In this document: positions 36,058 through 48,783 of the stretch, in pieces
Layout: every line of letters begins with the position of its first letter
How positions within the stretch are numbered: position 1 is the stretch's first letter
Source: Polytrichum commune
Lineage: Eukaryota > Streptophyta > Polytrichopsida > Polytrichales > Polytrichaceae
Length of the DNA: 64,000 bases
Assembly (NCBI GenBank): GCA_950295325.1
Contig: OX485809.1
Span: 11,284,001-11,348,000 of the forward strand
Direction of reading: 5' to 3'
Made by a program: the position numbers and the translations under genes
The notes under the pieces: generated by a model
Told to the model about the DNA's origin: nothing
Database searches by the model: none
Seen by the model: only the letters and a program-made list of their open reading frames with translations

Positions 36058-38210
36058 TGTTGGGTGGGTGCCTACTGTTGAGTAGCAACATTATGGAAGA
36101 GAAAGAAGCAAGATAGAGCACATAACGACATCAAACAACTCCGGAGAGGAAGAGGAAGAATGCCAAGGAAGAATGCCGAAGAAAAACACTGAAGAGAGCT
36201 CTCCGAAGGTCGGCCACGGTAATAGGGTCACTGCCACGGCTTTACACACCTTACGCGCGGTTATAGGTCCTATTACCCACGGCAATGGGTACCCAGTGGG
36301 TTAGCAAAGGAAAACTTAGAATTTAGGAAGGAGGACTATTATATAAGGATGAAAGGACTTATGTAAGAGGTATATAAGGGTATATAGAGTTACTAGGAAG
36401 TATGAATTACATTCTATTAGCATAGTATGTAGGATTTTGAGGATGAAGGATTATCCGAAGAAGGGAATATATTAGAATGAAGGATTTTGAAGGGACATGA
36501 TTATGAAATTTTGAAGAAGCATGATTATGAATTATGTAAGAATTTTGGATTCTTATGATACAAAACATTATGAAGATGCATTATGAGCATATAGGACAAG
36601 AATAGATTCTACTAGTATGTTTAATACAAATCATTGGAATCAAGCAAATGTGAAGACTTGATTGCATTCTCAAAAGGAATTACAATGTAGCCACGACAAG
36701 GATATAGTAGAATCTTAGAGACTTGAACATTCAAATGGTAAAACGGTTGTAACCGTTTAGGATAGATATTATCTACACATATCAAAGATAGTTAGTATCT
36801 AGGAAAGTGGAAGTTAATAACCACTCTTAGTATAGATTTTGGATAGGAAGAAAAGACTATATAAGGGAAGCAATTTAGGAGACTATTACCTCATTTTCTA
36901 CACAACGAAGTTATCATAAATTTGAGTGTCAAGAATCACTTGAAGCTTTTGTAACTCTCCTCCCGGAGCACTTTTGCAATACATTATCTTTTCTACAAAT
37001 GCGTGCGACCTTTCTACCTCTCTCTCAAATTGTCTTACAAAGTTTGTCAAGCGGTACTTGGAACTTGAGTGATTAAGCAACCGAGAGTAGAGTAGATTGA
37101 GTAGACTCTTTTGAGAAAGAACTCAAGAGATAGTGCGAGGGTGAGAACAAAGCGCTCAAGACAAATTGGAGAATCAATGGAACTTTGAGAGAGATTGATA
37201 TAAGAAAGCGATTGTCAAACTTGAGTGAAGGAAACAAGATTATCTCTCAAAGTGGAACTTATCATTGATCTCCTCAAAAGGGAATTATAAATATATATGT
37301 GATTGAATGATTAAAGAATTATATGCATGTTATGATTTGAGCAAAACTACTTAACGATTACAAACTCCTTCAAAAGAAGAGGAGCTTATTATTATAAACT
37401 ACATAATCGACTTATAAGCATTATACATATTATACTATATATTGATTGTTGAACTTATGATTGACAAGAATGATGAAGACATTTATTCATATCAAAGTTT
37501 GAATACATATGAACGAAGTAATATTAATATAAGATAATCTACTTACTACAATTGTTATTCAACCTCTTTCTTTCATAATACTTTGTGAGTTGTTGGATGT
37601 CATTAACAATCGGAGAAGAGTTCTTCTCTCTTGAGTAAAACTCAAGAGAGTATAATTATTCTTGTTATTAAAACACTTTGAAGTTCAACGTGACATTGCA
37701 AAACAATTAATGAAGTGTTCATGAACTTATAACTACTATATGCATAATTGTCAAGTTACAATATTATACGTAGTAACACTTGAGCTTAAAAAGGAAGACT
37801 CAAGAATAATATATCTTCTTCATCATTATAAGATACTATCATTTATGTGATTTATGCTTATGAATTACGAGTCTTAAAGACTTATATGATTTATTGAAAA
37901 CTATATTGTTATCAAGCATATTGTACACCTCTTGAAACATTTTCTAAATCTAAGGATTCTTATTATCGATGATGCCTTACTTTGATAGTGAGAATTAAGA
38001 TAATGAAATTGTGTTCACTCCAATAATATATTCATATCATAAGGAGAAGAGAGGGATTTTTAATTCGGGAACCGAGCATATTAATGAGGCACGGTAGTTC
38101 TCAAGCGAATATAAATTTACGTGATGTCTTACCATGAGTCTTCTTGAGCTAAATTGTAAGGGAACGACCCACGGGGTGCATCACCTACTAATGTTGCTTG
38201 AGGGCCAACA
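36058..38210. other. AT-rich 2.1-kb segment, possible solo LTR
   Basis: The composition switches abruptly to AT-rich. The segment begins TGTTGGGTGGGTGCC and ends GAGGGCCAACA, giving TGTTGG...CCAACA ends like an LTR. Direct 5-bp flanking repeats were not found (GTAGG against CAATG), and no internal protein domain or primer-binding site is visible. It is therefore only a weak LTR candidate. No gene supported. Confidence 0.3.
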
Positions 38211-39149
38211 CAATGCTTCCAATACGTTTATTTTGCTTTCGTGAATACCTGGATAGTATAATGTCATCAAATTTGGGCATGGTCTTTATACTGAACCATG
38301 AATTTGTGATTTCTCTGTGCAGTTTGAGATTGTGCTTGATTTTGGGCGGCAGGTAGATCATTGAGCTTCTCCAATTTTGTGTGATCATGTAGGTTGATCC
38401 GAGAGCTCACTGATGTAAATTGGTCGAGGTCCTTCCCTTGTCCACTCTACTTATCTGTTTTGTATGATCATTAGCTTGTAGAAGACTTGCAGTCCATAGT
38501 CTGATGCCATTCTCAAGTATTGACAACACGCCAATGTTGGTGAACAGTCGTATCCTCCATGAGCACCTTCTGGAAAATTTACTCCACCTTCACCTGCTGA
38601 GTTATGGTTACCATCTCCGTGGGAAGGTGGAGACACTCCTTAATCATGTATTTCTTCGCTCCTATTTCATTTTTGTTTGAATGCGATTATTCTCCAGGAG
38701 TTATGTGCTTACATATATGACTTTTATTGTTTGCAGTAACCCCTGGCTATCATGGACACCCTGTCTCCCTTAAATTCCAAGCCCTCTGTGTAACTCAGTC
38801 TTTGTAAGATTGTCAAATTACAAAATAATTAAACCTGAAGCAACTCTCACTAGGCAGCTTCACTGCACACGAGTCTAACCTGATACAACGTTTGTGGACT
38901 TTTGAGATTGATGAGGGACCCTGCCTTTGTTTTGGGAACGATGCCATCATTTGCAGGATCAATGTGGCAGTTCAGCAAAAGCTTATAAATTGAGGAATTG
39001 ATGTTATACTGTCATTGCTTGGGGAGTTGAAGTCACATTTTTTGTACTGACGTTGATGTTTATGATCCACTACATAAGTTATATCGTATGGTGCAATCCC
39101 TTGACTTGTGTCCTTCAGCCTTCCGGTTTTGGTGCAGATTTCTTGCAAT
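38211..39149. other. Region upstream of the Ulp1 gene
   Basis: No gene supported. It probably contains the promoter and 5' leader of the protease gene. The first TGTCCTTCA motif copy lies at 39109. Confidence 0.4.
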
Positions 39150-42100
39150 ATGACATCCAAAGGCGTTGCTGAGGTTTCATGGACGACTGCAACACTTGTT
39201 CCTGAAGCGCTGGGTTTAGGCTTTCATGCCTTGGAGGACGATGACATGATCAAGTGGCTGGGAAGAGACACATTTGTGGACACCTGCATCAATGGTACTC
39301 CAGGGTGGCAAGACAAGGTAAGGCATTGTGTTTCAGTTATAGAAGTGCTTCTTGGTTTAGGGCCCATGTCCTTCATTGTATAGTTGTTTAGGGTTTAAGA
39401 TGATGATTCATTTCATGTCCTTCAATGTTTTCCTGTTGATTTCCAAGTCCTTCGATTGCTTCTTGATTACCAACCATGTCCTTCAAATAGTGGTGTCCTG
39501 GTTTTGGGTTTAGGGTTAATTTCATGTCCTTCAATGCATACATGTGTATTTCCATGTCCTACAATTCCAAATAATGACAGTAGTCATGTTTTTTGCAGCT
39601 GCGTGGTGGAGAGGATAGGAAGTCGCGCATCTTCCGAAGCACTATGACGCATAACCGGAAACAATGCGTCGCTCTTTATTTGGAGGAAGAGTATGAGCAA
39701 CTCGTACTTGAATGTTATTGGACAGCCCGTTCAAAGGAGAAGATGCCAAACAACAGGTATAGATTCTCCTGCATCCATTGTAAAGAGTCTCACAAAGATA
39801 AGAATACTACTTCTTACCACAGGATGTTCAAGCTTTGTAACGTGTACAAAGGCACGACGGCATTGAAGATGTATCCGACTTGGGACAAGAGCGAGCAAGG
39901 CGAGAAGCAAAGGATTGGTACCAAATATGGAAAACGCGGCTCACCTCGGGTGTCCACCGCTCCACCTCCATCCAGGCGGCCGCATCCTCTCAACCTCGAT
40001 GGAGAGGCAGCCTCAACGGAATGTGGTGATGCGGTTTCAGCAGCTGAGACTTCACCGCCACACAAATCGCGCCTCCAACCGGTGCGGCCTTCGAAGAAGC
40101 GCAACCTTGCATCCCCTTCCGTTGTTCAACGTCCTCCGCCTCCACGTACGCACACCGCCCTTCCACTCGACAAACATGAAGTCCCTCTACCCAAGAAAAG
40201 TAAGAATAGTACGCATCTACCTTCTGAGCGTAGCAACTCGCGAGTGTCATTTGAAGAACACCATCCCCGGGTGAGTTCCCCTAGCGAGTCACTCTCCCCC
40301 ACTGCAGACACTGCTCCCGATTCATCCGATGTCGAATTTAGGATTGTAAGACATTCTGTTGATGTTGAAGTTCTTCCGCCACCGCCGATTATCAGGCAGG
40401 ACATTGAACGCAATGCATGGGCCGAGGCCGCAAGGCTTTTTCGTCCAGCCGATGTAATTCCATGTCCTCCACCTCATGTGAAGGACAATGGATTATACAT
40501 CCTAATTGCAGAGACAGATGATCAGTGGGCACCTAAGGAGCTTCTAAAGGACCCTGATATACATGCATGCAATACTTGCATGCGCAATTGGAGGACGGTA
40601 CGATTGGCCAGCATATTGGGAATGCCTTTGGCCAATGGTACCTTTATGGCAACCCAACAGTATGTCCTTCACCTCCTTCTTCGCTGTTCTTCATTTGTTT
40701 TTATGTACTTCAGAGTGGACTTTATGCATAACATGCCTTGGAACTCAAGTGAATTCATATTTCATTGAAGTACATTTTAGGTGTTATCATTGACATATGG
40801 TGCTAATGTCTTCTCGGCAGATTACGCGCACGGATGAAGAACACAATGCTCTTCGGGACACCATCAAATCGCAGGTCCGTTGTTTCAAGTGTAATTCCGA
40901 TGTCCAAAGGTACGAGGAACTAAAAAACCTTAAGGACTACTTGCATTACCGCATTGCGTACACAGCGTACGAGGGCCAAATTGCATCCGCCGTTCTTACC
41001 GTGGACGAACTGCGCAAGAAGCACGTCGATGCCGAGCTGTTGAAATTTGATATGGCTGAGAGACAGCGACGCGAAGCAGAGAAGTGGCATTGGTCCCCTC
41101 TTTTTCAGATTTTTAAGAAGTGGCCGCTTCCAAATTTTCCTGCCGCTCCTTGGGAGCATACAGAGGTTGAATGGGTTGAGATGTCTGCGGTTCTCTTGGA
41201 GAATACAAAATCTGACCCGTTGTCCCTTGAGACGGAGTGTCCTCATATCTTGAAAGCTTTACTGTCTTTGGTTAGGACACTTGAAGGCTACAAACGCCCA
41301 CTTGCTCATCCCAGCAAGGGATTGCACTTGCAGTATATACTTGATATTGCGCGTAGCAAGGACTATTATGTTGCTTTATCTATGATTGTGCAGGGTCTAC
41401 CGCATACGGGCTGGCTTGCATTCCCTGGCATCTATGGTGCAGTGGATACTTTTAGCGAACTACATGCGGACACTGTTGCTCTTCTTGGCTATGACCATTC
41501 CAATCAAGTCACTGTGGTGGAGAAAATTGAAGCGTTTGTAGGGAGGATGGCACACAGGTCAGTTGCCGATATGGTGCGAATGCATCGTGAGGAGCAACTT
41601 GCACAAATGTGGTACAAGGCCGACACAACCGAGCAGGAAAGGGAAAAATGCGAAGAGGTAGGTTCTTGTCGTTTGCAATATGTATGCTATTTGAGTGCCA
41701 ACATTTTCTGTTCTGCAACTAAGTTCTGTAACCATGGCTTGATCTTGGTTTTTTTGAAGTAATATTATGCAATTGGTGTTAGTAACTTCAGCTTAAACTC
41801 TGATTTCGATGTCCTTCAACTATGTCATGCTTGTCCTTCAACCAATGCTTATAAATTCATATTCTGCGCCCTAATACTATGTCCTTGTCATGCAGGTTCT
41901 ATGTTCTTCATTCATTTTCCGTGAAGATGTAGATATTGGTTCAGCTATAGTTGGCGACCTCTACAAAAAGAGCAGGTGCTTAGAGCTGCGCGTTCAGGAG
42001 GAGCAAGAAGGACTCATCAATTTGAGAAGGATGCAACTGCAGCTTTTGTTTTGTGGGTTGGGTCTAGAGGAGCCGACTGATGACATTGCACCAGATGTAG

Positions 42101-43376
42101 CTTATGTTCGGTCCTTGATAGGAGAGCTACCTGCATTACCTTCAAGTGGATTTGGACTCGTGGCTGAAGTACAAGCCGCCATAAGTTTGGATAGTATGGA
42201 TAGTATCCCTATGCCATCGCAACGGTCGCTTGAAGGACTTGAAGGAATTAGCACTCAGGACTTGGCTTTGTCTCAATTCAACAGTACTCAATGCTCACCA
42301 AGCAGGATTGTTTTGCCGCCACCTGAATTGTCCCAGCACGAGAGTCTTTGCAACATGCATTCCAAGAACCCACGCTCGCCAAGGACACTTTCCGAAGGAC
42401 CAGGTCCGTGGTTCTCAAGAGCTTTGTCAGTGGACAACAACAGAGATGGTGTAGAGTCCAAGGGTGACGAGGGGGCAGCCACGAAGACTGAAGTTGCTTT
42501 GGAGGCTGTACAACATGAAGTTGGAACGCATGACATCGCAAATGTGCGTCCAACTGCTTTGGACTTGTCTCTGGATGATGTATTGGCAGCAACAACTCTC
42601 AAGCCTGATGGACGGTAAGTGTTTTCATTGTTGTCATTCGTTGTGCACTTATGTCATTCCCTGCCACTTATGTTTAGGGGTTGATCCATTCACTTCTGTA
42701 ATGCAGGTTGGAACAACTTGTGAATACGATCTGCACAGAAGTAGGTGGGACCATGGTCAACAGTTTCGACTTTTTGTACCGCGGTGACTATTTGAGTTTA
42801 AGCTAGGTGGGCGATGTGTTGCCCCTAACAAAAACATATGGAGAATTATCCAACCATATGATGGATTGGATAAGAGCATGGCTTAATCCACAGATTGAGG
42901 ACGTAAAAACCTATGTATGCAGTCTTTATTTGGTTGGTCTGCTTAAATCGCATGTCCGTAACAAGAAAGATAGTGTAGAGGTCTATAAAGACTTTTTGCA
43001 TGTCAAGTACACCGCACTTCCAAGTTCGGACGTAAGAACATTGATAGTGCCTTATATATGTGGTAAGCACTGGAGTGTATATGTGCTAGGGGATAGGGGT
43101 TTTTTTCATATTGACTCCATGCCAGGGTGTGGTCTCCACTCCGATGTGACTATTCGCACATCGCTTGCCAAGATGTGGACCGTAAGGAGTGGCAATGTGC
43201 AGGCACAATCTTCACATGTCCATAGATGGATAGAACCATCTGTCCCCGAGCAAAACTCGGGTTGGGCATGTGGTTTTTATGTCTTGAGGAACATCATGGA
43301 GTTTGTCGAAGCTCTGAGACATAGACCACGTTCATTGGGTGAGGTTAGTGATGACACTACACAATTAGGTGTTTAG
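39150..43376 (+). pseudogene. MULE-encoded Ulp1-like (C48) cysteine protease gene with long N-terminal region
   Basis: The exons I can place are 39150-39317, 39599 to about 40660, about 40818-41656, about 41897-42614 and 42708-43376. The N-terminal exon begins MTSKGVAEVSW. The second encodes a basic, Pro-rich region with a possible Cys/His pair (FSCIHCKESHKD). The middle is helical (ITRTDEEHNALRDTIKS...). The C-terminal domain has the Ulp1 triad: His in CGKHWSVYVLGD, Asp in FFHIDSMPG, and the QNSGWACGFYVLRN block with Gln and the active Cys. Such enzymes cleave SUMO or related modifiers; its use in MULEs is unknown. A single in-frame TAG at 42804 (...YLSLS*VGDVLPL) separates the protease domain from the rest in an otherwise continuous frame. 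The junction near 40660/40818 is not cleanly in phase. Confidence 0.8.
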
Positions 43377-44507
43377 ATGACACTGAATGACATCAATTTT
43401 ATTTTTAATTTGATGTTCTTGACGGCTAAGATTGATGAGGGGTGGTTTTGATGCAGGAATTTAGGCTGAATTACATGAGAAGCTATGCAATATAGACAAG
43501 GAACATCGTTTCGGAAGCGCTGGTGGCTGTCATTCAGGCTAGTTTTAGAGAGGAGACTGCATGGAACGTGAAGGTTGTAATGGCCCAAGAAGATGACCCG
43601 TCTACGAGTGGAAAACAACCGAGTAGACGAAGCTGTAGAATGAAGAAGTTCTAGCCCTTGTAGATATGAAGGCAGTTATTAGGATGACATTCCATATGTT
43701 AAAGTATGTTTGTACCGATATGCATTTATGTGCATCAATTTTAATGAACTGGATTTCTATCACACAATAGTGCCCATTATACATGAATGACCATCAGAGC
43801 ATCATGTATTTCACATTATGAAGTAGTATGGGCTTTCATACCGAAAACAAACGTGAAGGACAATGCCCAAGGTATGGAAGAACACTAAATGACATTGCAT
43901 TAAGTCTGCAGGAACACCATTGGGCTACATGTGGATAGGATGAACCCAATGTGAGGCGCGAGGCTTTTATTACATGTGGTTTTTATGTCTTGAGGACACT
44001 GAAGAACACTGAAGGACAGTAATATGACAATGTGCACCATGTTCATGCAGACAAATGCACACATATATAAGTGAAATCAGAGGTCCTTGCAAAAATGTGT
44101 AGGACATATCAATAGGCCTTGCGGAACACTGAAGGATATTGTATTAAGATCCTTGAAACACAGAAGGACACTGTATAGGGTGTAGTACACAGCTTTGAAC
44201 ATCGAGGAACACATAAGCACTGTGAAAAACATGGATATCATTAACGACTTCACTAACATGACAACCAAAAGACACGGTTAGTTACAGAAGCACATTAGTA
44301 CTATGTAATATGCACTGATTTTTTACGCCTTCGCGACGACATCTCCAAGAAACTTTGATGCTGTTTAAGAGAATTGTCGCCCATCCTTTCAGGAAAAGAA
44401 CTCGTCGTGGGAGATATTTCCATTTTGGCGACCCCCCTCGCAATCAGCTGGGTTTGCTTACCTCGTATATGCCTCAAGTCTGCAAGTAAGTAATCTTGGA
44501 GCGCTGA
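43377..44507. other. Spacer between convergent MULE genes
   Basis: No gene. It contains many short imperfect repeats of the type GAACACTGAAGGACA (43854, 44004, 44124, 44160). It should include the 3' ends of both the protease and the transposase transcripts. Confidence 0.6.
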
Positions 44508-46727
44508 TTACTCGTCGGCTGTCCTCGTCAAGTCAATGTATATGTCATGCGCCTTTGTTTTAGGCCCAGACTGTGATAGCCGCTCTTGTGATAGGTCGAT
44601 TGGATTTTTGGCGTCTCCCAATGGTATATTGGTGATCATGTCATTAGAATTGTGAGAGTCAATGACAATTGGGTCTGCAGGCCCACCTGAGATGTGTCCT
44701 TCATCGTCGCGAATATGTAATTTGTTGTCATGCAGGTCTGCGTCGAGAGGAATTGGCTGCTGAGTTGGCCTTGCGAAGCACTGCGACAAGGGAGTTGCAC
44801 GGTCAATGCCATGTTTGGTGCCTGCTTCACGAAAAATGACGCCATCCTCAACATCCGGGTGCAGCATTTTGAAGACCTTCACAGTATGTTTGCATATCAT
44901 GCCCTCTTTTGCGATGGGACAATCACATTGGGCCCACTCGGAGTCCGGAGAATGAATGGTCCAGACTTTGGGTCGGTTGTTAATGGATCCAACATAAGCA
45001 ACATCTTCATCCGGGCAAATGAGGACGTTTGTATCAGATATGGCATTGGCCCTGATTATTGCTGTTACGACAATACCTTCTTGTTTTGTGTTGCGTATGA
45101 ATCCAAACGCCTTGCACTGCACACCATACTAGTAGTGTGTAAGAACATCTCCCATTAGGTGATAGATTAGCCAATCTATGCGTCTTCCCACAAACCTCTC
45201 CTTTGAAGAATTGAGAATATTTTTCAAATTGGAGTGGTATGATTCAATGGCAGCGTTTGTGTTTTGGCCAGCATGTGGAATGCGTTGTGCTGCAGCACAC
45301 CACATTGTTGTTTTGGATCTCCAAATGTCATTCATGTACTTCATGAATGCTACAGCCCGCGGTCTGGTGTTCGTTATTGTATCAAGTTGTCGGACAGCCC
45401 AATCGACTGGGTCTTCATCAACCTTGCACCCCCTACCATACATTATGTCTCCAAGCATTTGAAGAACAGTGGCCCTCTCAGCAACTGCAGATATCTTCTT
45501 CACTGCATTCTCAGCCCAAGACTTGCGGACGTGCCATAGACACAGAAATTTTTTGGCCTCCGGCCATATGATGCTGAACAAGAACAACAGTAGTTTAAAA
45601 CACCAGGTTCGTATAATTGTGCATGAAAGACATATATGGGACAATGAATATCAAAGAAAGTGAGGCAAGACCATGAATACCTCAAAGTATTGATTTCTGC
45701 CTGGGCATTGTCGACAACGATCGAAGAAGGTGCCCAATCTCGCTTGAGTGTGTGAACTCTGTTTTGAAGTGCTTCAAAAACAGGGTGCAAATCTTGTTCG
45801 CGAGTGCGGGATATGACAAAGAATGCCACAGGTATGCCATTTCTCCACTCATCAAATACCATGATTGTGTACAGCGGATACTGGAATACGACAATGTGTG
45901 GATTATATAAACTAGATGGTTTGCAATGACTACTGCCAATTTTGAATACACAAAGTACTGAATGAATAACCTTGAAGGACACGGAATTGGAAGTATCAGA
46001 ACCATGAAGAACACTGAATGACATGAAAATTCAAAGGACACTGAGATATGGCTTACCCTAGTTTGGCTTGTCCCAAATGTAGAATCAATAGAGAAGGCAT
46101 TATTGTGTCCAAATTTCACCATCATCTCCAACTGCCACCCAGATTGGACGCCAAGAGTGAAAGGTGAGTCATTTTGCACTTGTGAATTAATGTCCAACAA
46201 GGAATGCTCTTGATAATAGAACACATTTTCAGGGTTTTCCATAACCCACATTCGCACGCTTATAGGGTCGGACGGGTGTTTTTCCCAAAGCTCCTCCGCT
46301 CGCTTTCGACAAATGTTTCTCACATCAACCGGCAACAAGAATGTATCGCGGGTGACAACACCATTAGAAAGGGCCAACTCTCGTACTTCCTTTGTGTGTT
46401 GTTGCATGATCTGAGCAGGAGAAAGTCCAAACGCATGCATTTGAGCTATTTTCTGCTTCAATTCTTCTAAAAGTCCAGCGCCTAGTGCATACCTAGTCCC
46501 ACTAACCATTGTGCCATGGCAGAGCTCGCCGTGGAGATTCAAATGTTCGGTGTTCTCATATATCAACACACATAAAGCACCATCGAGGTACGGCTGTTTT
46601 GCCACAAAGGCCCGTTGACACCCTCGCTTGATGGAGTTTCCAGCCGTGGTTTTCCCAATACGCTTCACCATTGCTACAGATGTTTTATTCACAGGAAATG
46701 AATCATACTCAGGTACAACCTTCTTTC
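44508..46727 (-). pseudogene. MULE transposase (DDE plus SWIM finger), main exons
   Basis: Three minus-strand exons have matching phases: about 46727-46057, 45880-45681 and 45573-44508. They carry the MULE catalytic residues: first Asp in AFSIDSTFGT, second Asp in IVVDNAQAE, the CxxH-type block CLWHVRKSW, and Glu in NAAIESYHS. A SWIM zinc finger CDCPIAKEGMICKH follows, then a long acidic tail. The enzyme family cuts and pastes MULEs via the terminal repeats. One in-frame TAG at about 45128 (..VLTHY*YGVQCK..) fits a Trp codon changed by G to A; otherwise the frame is open. An upstream exon probably lies at 48783-48430, across an intron that now holds the small nested MULE. Confidence 0.88.
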
Positions 46728-47221
46728 CTCATTTTTTCTTATGTGTATGGATGTTCTTCTTCCTTTTTGTCTGTGTGTATTTCAGCAGCATTTGCATGTC
46801 CTGCGGGACAATTCCTGTCTTGTCTTCAGGACCAAAGTTGCATCTGTACCTGCTAGGCCACATGAAGAGGATGATGCAATGCATGAGTGGTGTATACTTT
46901 GTACAATCTTGGGTGAGTATTAATCATATCTGTAGTATAGATGGTGTTCAATGAAATCTGGGTGATATTTGAAAATCAATTAAGAATCACAAAACAGTCT
47001 AAGGAAGGACATTGTGGAATGATTGACATATTATGAATTGCTTACATATCGAAGGTGATTGTTAATCATATATGTAGTTAAGATGGTGTTGAATGAAATC
47101 TGGGTGATATTTGAATATCAATTCAGAATAACAAAGCATTATAGGGAAGGACATTGTGAAAAGAAATAGATATTCTGCATTGAGTACTTGTGTTTACACA
47201 TGTGAACCCTAAATGCTGGGA

Positions 47222-47231
47222 AGACCTACTT
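47222..47231. repeat. 10-bp target-site duplication, left (AGACCTACTT)
   Basis: Matches 48337-48346 exactly. It flanks the small nested MULE. Confidence 0.75.
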
Positions 47232-48336
47232 GGGGAAAGTTAGTATGCGAGCGGAGAGCGGAGAGCGGAGAACTCCATTTGAGACATGAATTGAGAGGGG
47301 AAATGCACCTATAACCGTGAGATTATGGGTTTAGGGTAGAGCTATTTTTAGACTCCGTGCCGGTGCCAGCAGATGCGGACAGGTATCCTGGGAAGAGAGA
47401 AGGGAAGCTCGTTAAGCGCACCGCAACCCGTCCAAACCCTCAGCAGCGGTTATCCATGGGCTCTGCGGACTCCCTCAAAGCTCAACTCCGCTCGGTGACG
47501 ATGATTCCTCACCCTGGACATGGCTGCATCATTGCGCTAGACTCGATGACGCCACCCGACGTGACACAATACCACATCACCATCAGTTACCTCCCGGGTT
47601 GCACCTGCCCTGCATTCAAGAAGACAATGACCAACTTTCGAGGGCGGAGTCAATTCTCGTATTGCAAGCATGTTTACTATATTTTTTTAAAGGTCTGCCA
47701 TCGCAATCCTGATGTAGACCTTTTCATCCACGCGCCAACCTTCAGCTTCAACGAGGTCAAAGTTATTCTCGAGAGTGGAATTTTAACTCACCCTTTAGAT
47801 CGGGCCTAGGATTTACTCTAAGTGTCCCTTTCTCCCATCAACATGATAGATGAAGTAGTGCCTATTCATCCATGTTTCTAATAGAGTACACCATAGATTA
47901 AGTGATATAAGATTTTCATTGAATAATTAAATATTGTCAGCTCAAAAATATAATAAATATAATCCCATGGATTATTTTTATTCAGCTCAAAAAGTTGGAT
48001 TACAATACTCAACCGTATCATGTGTCTCTATACATATTGGGATCATCATTGGTTTTCATCATCTACTTAATTATTATATCACAATTTTACGATCATTTTG
48101 GCACTTCACGGTTCTCAAACTAAATCAGACCATTTCAAATTCAGGGCATTTATTTTATTTAGTGTCCACACATTCCACGGAAATAGGTCCCAACAATTTT
48201 CTATTTTTGGCAAAACCTGGAATATTCTAAGTATATTCTTTTACTATTTTTAGGGAATTCTAAATTTAATGAAGAATCTATCCTATTTTTACCACATTTC
48301 CGCTCTCCGCTTTCCGCTCGCATACAAGCCTCGTCC
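47232..48336. mobile_element. Small nested Mutator-like element carrying a SWIM-finger ORF, 1,105 bp
   Basis: The left end reads GGGGAAAGTTAG then TATGCGAGCGGAGAGCGG. The right complement reads GGACGAGGCTTG then TATGCGAGCGGAAAGCGG. About 20 bp of the terminal repeats matches almost perfectly, in GCGGAGA/GCGGAAA units. A perfect 10-bp AGACCTACTT flanks the element (47222-47231 and 48337-48346). It contains one coding frame and no transposase, so it is a non-autonomous or Pack-MULE-like element. It sits inside the large MULE between the main transposase exons and their probable first exon. Confidence 0.78.
47321..47809 (+). CDS. SWIM-type zinc-finger ORF in the nested element (partial)
   Basis: The frame is open from 47321 to the stop at 47809. 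The first in-frame ATG is near 47456, so the start is unclear and an upstream exon may be missing. It contains GCTCPAFKK...YCKHVYYIFLK, which matches the CxCx(n)CxH pattern of SWIM zinc fingers. Before it lies a basic region (KREGKLVKRTATRPNPQQR). SWIM fingers occur at the C end of MULE transposases and in some host E3 ligases and MEKK1-like proteins. No DDE core is present, so this is either a captured host exon or a relic of another MULE transposase. The reading frame has no premature stop. Confidence 0.55.
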   Translation, partial: DYGFRVELFLDSVPVPADADRYPGKREGKLVKRTATRPNPQQRLSMGSADSLKAQLRSVTMIPHPGHGCIIALDSMTPPDVTQYHITISYLPGCTCPAFKKTMTNFRGRSQFSYCKHVYYIFLKVCHRNPDVDLFIHAPTFSFNEVKVILESGILTHPLDRA

Positions 48337-48390
48337 AGACCTACTTCCAGTGCAGTAATGACACCCTAAAACCATGAAGGACATGGATTA

Positions 48391-48783
48391 TCATAGCAAA
48401 TCAATTTTGAAAAGGACAAACCTCACAACCATAGCTGCACTATTTGCACGAGGGGACCTCAATGAATTGGCTGCAGTAACCCTAATGATTTCTTTGGTGA
48501 ACTTGTAGGGATAGAGAGGGTGGTGTTGCTCTCCTTGAATGAAATCAGGGAGCCTATCCCATAAAATGACTGCCAACATCGATGTCCTGTATTTCCCCTT
48601 CCCATGCGTCACATGCTTTGTCCATACCAAGTCTTGGAAGCAAAATTCACCAATAGGGGGGTTTTGGACTTGGTCTCTCATCTCCATGATGAGGTCAACC
48701 TGCTTGGCCTGATCTGCAACAAGGTCTGTTTGGTGCAGATCATCGTCCACATTCCATAATGAGTCAAGTCCGCCATTTGCCAT
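48391..48783 (-). CDS. Probable first exon of the MULE transposase gene
   Basis: Minus-strand frame from ATG 48783: MANGGLDSLWNVDDDLHQTD..., then GEFCFQDLVWTKHVTHGKG, ILWDRLPDFIQGE, then ..AAMVVR at a GT donor near 48425. No domain recognised. The WDRLPDFIQGE segment suggests a DNA- or protein-binding region like N-terminal parts of MULE transposases. It lies on the same strand, upstream of the main exons, with only the nested 1.1-kb MULE and intron sequence between. Splicing to 46727 is inferred. Confidence 0.45.
   Translation of the reverse strand: MANGGLDSLWNVDDDLHQTDLVADQAKQVDLIMEMRDQVQNPPIGEFCFQDLVWTKHVTHGKGKYRTSMLAVILWDRLPDFIQGEQHHPLYPYKFTKEIIRVTAANSLRSPRANSAAMVVRFVLFKIDLL

Noticed and set aside
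36058-38210. Solo LTR with TGTTGG...CCAACA ends
   Set aside because: The 5-bp flanks do not match and no related internal sequence is present. Kept only as a low-confidence segment.
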